From contig NC_060259.1 in NCBI RefSeq assembly GCF_921293095.1, positions 28,217,812 to 28,281,811 on the forward strand: a stretch of 64,000 nt of DNA. The letters are read 5' to 3'. Of the stretch, positions 63,291 through 64,000 are shown one piece after another (the first letter of the stretch is position 1; every line of letters begins with the position of its first letter). Origin of the DNA: Ischnura elegans (taxonomy: Eukaryota > Arthropoda > Insecta > Odonata > Coenagrionidae). The notes under the pieces were generated by a model that had not been told where the DNA came from, searched no databases, and saw nothing but the letters and a program-made list of their open reading frames with translations. The translations under genes were made by a program, and so were the position numbers.

Positions 63291-64000
63291 TCCACAACTG
63301 ACAAGCAGGTAAACATGGGGTTGGAACAAATGACCAAGAAATATTTAACTCCGTGAAGCATCTGACAAAGGTGTCTCCAAAACTGCATTATAAAAATCTT
63401 GTGTAAGCCCATTTTCTGTGTGCAATTCAATAGCGATACTTATACACTGCCCATATATTAATCAATAGCAGTAACTGGATTCTCAAATAGGATGATGATC
63501 TTTCAAATTGGATCATAGATCCAGAGATACCAAGTCTGAAAAGTATTTTTAATGCCATTTGAAAAGTTTCCATTATTGCTGAAGATTGACATTAGATTAA
63601 CATTGCTTTTTTGTTCCTAAATGAAGAGAGAGTGAGAACAAACCCGAGCTTCCAAAATCCAAACTTAAAATAAAACCGATTATACATTCAATTTCAAACT
63701 GATATTTAAATAACAAGTAAACCAGAAAATTTGGATTACCCTGCTGAAATCAAAATGGAGATTAAATATTAACCTGGATCACCAATTCAATGCACATCAA
63801 TTACCATAACACAGTATAATGCACAATATAAGTTAGTAATGCACTGCAAACTAAATCACAGGATGATCAGAAAATAACATGGATTAGTTAAAAACTAAAA
63901 TATGTTAGTAAAAGGATGAAAAATTAAGGAAATGTTTGTGCAGAGTGCACCCAAACCAATAAAAAATCTCTGTCAAAGGCTATCTTATGTTAAGTCATTT
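63291..64000. other. No supported feature
   Basis: AT-rich sequence without recognisable exons or repeat ends. It could contain the tail of a 5S-derived SINE, but no boundary is visible. Confidence 0.35.

Overview
This window is AT-rich, intron-bearing animal DNA. The repeat set (hAT-type MITEs with 8-bp duplications, PIF/Harbinger-type MITEs, a THAP-domain P-like element, a Penelope-like element, tRNA- and 5S-derived sequences) and the very short conserved exons in large introns fit an arthropod, most likely an insect; the species cannot be named from sequence alone. There are no operons, rRNA arrays or CRISPR arrays.

Left third (1-11.3 kb): the 3' part of a plus-strand gene of the POMGNT1 type. 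Ten coding exons join in consistent phase to give about 538 residues: a FAM3/ILEI-like stem followed by a GT13 (GnT-I/POMGnT1) glycosyltransferase-like domain. The fold-level signature is clear, but the metal-binding acidic motif, the expected catalytic Asp and a conserved internal block are changed or absent, so the protein looks like a pseudoenzyme. This is the most interesting coding observation here. Its introns carry a hAT MITE, two copies of a THAP/P-like element and a degenerate PIF-type MITE; a fragment of a non-LTR retrotransposon RT sits at the left edge.

Middle (12-33.6 kb): about 9-10 kb of AT-rich sequence with few recognisable repeats, then four phase-compatible minus-strand exons (33627 to 22035) encoding the C-terminal ~270 residues of a Ser/Pro-rich, probably nuclear protein with a terminal coiled coil and a SUMO-type IKTE motif. 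It is convergent with the POMGNT1-like gene. Its last intron holds a complete 1.3-kb hAT element inserted at the very edge of an older ~2-kb inverted-repeat element with subterminal satellites.

Right half (33.7-64 kb): no confident protein-coding host gene. It holds a degenerate Penelope-like retroelement (RT plus GIY-YIG, with a hammerhead-like tail), a retroposed head-to-head tRNA-like foldback flanked by a perfect 12-bp duplication, several MITEs with clear target-site duplications, a three-layer nested transposon at 60-62.7 kb, a 5S rRNA-derived sequence, and two unexplained duplications. Upstream exons and the promoter of the minus-strand gene probably lie here or beyond the window, but I could not place them.
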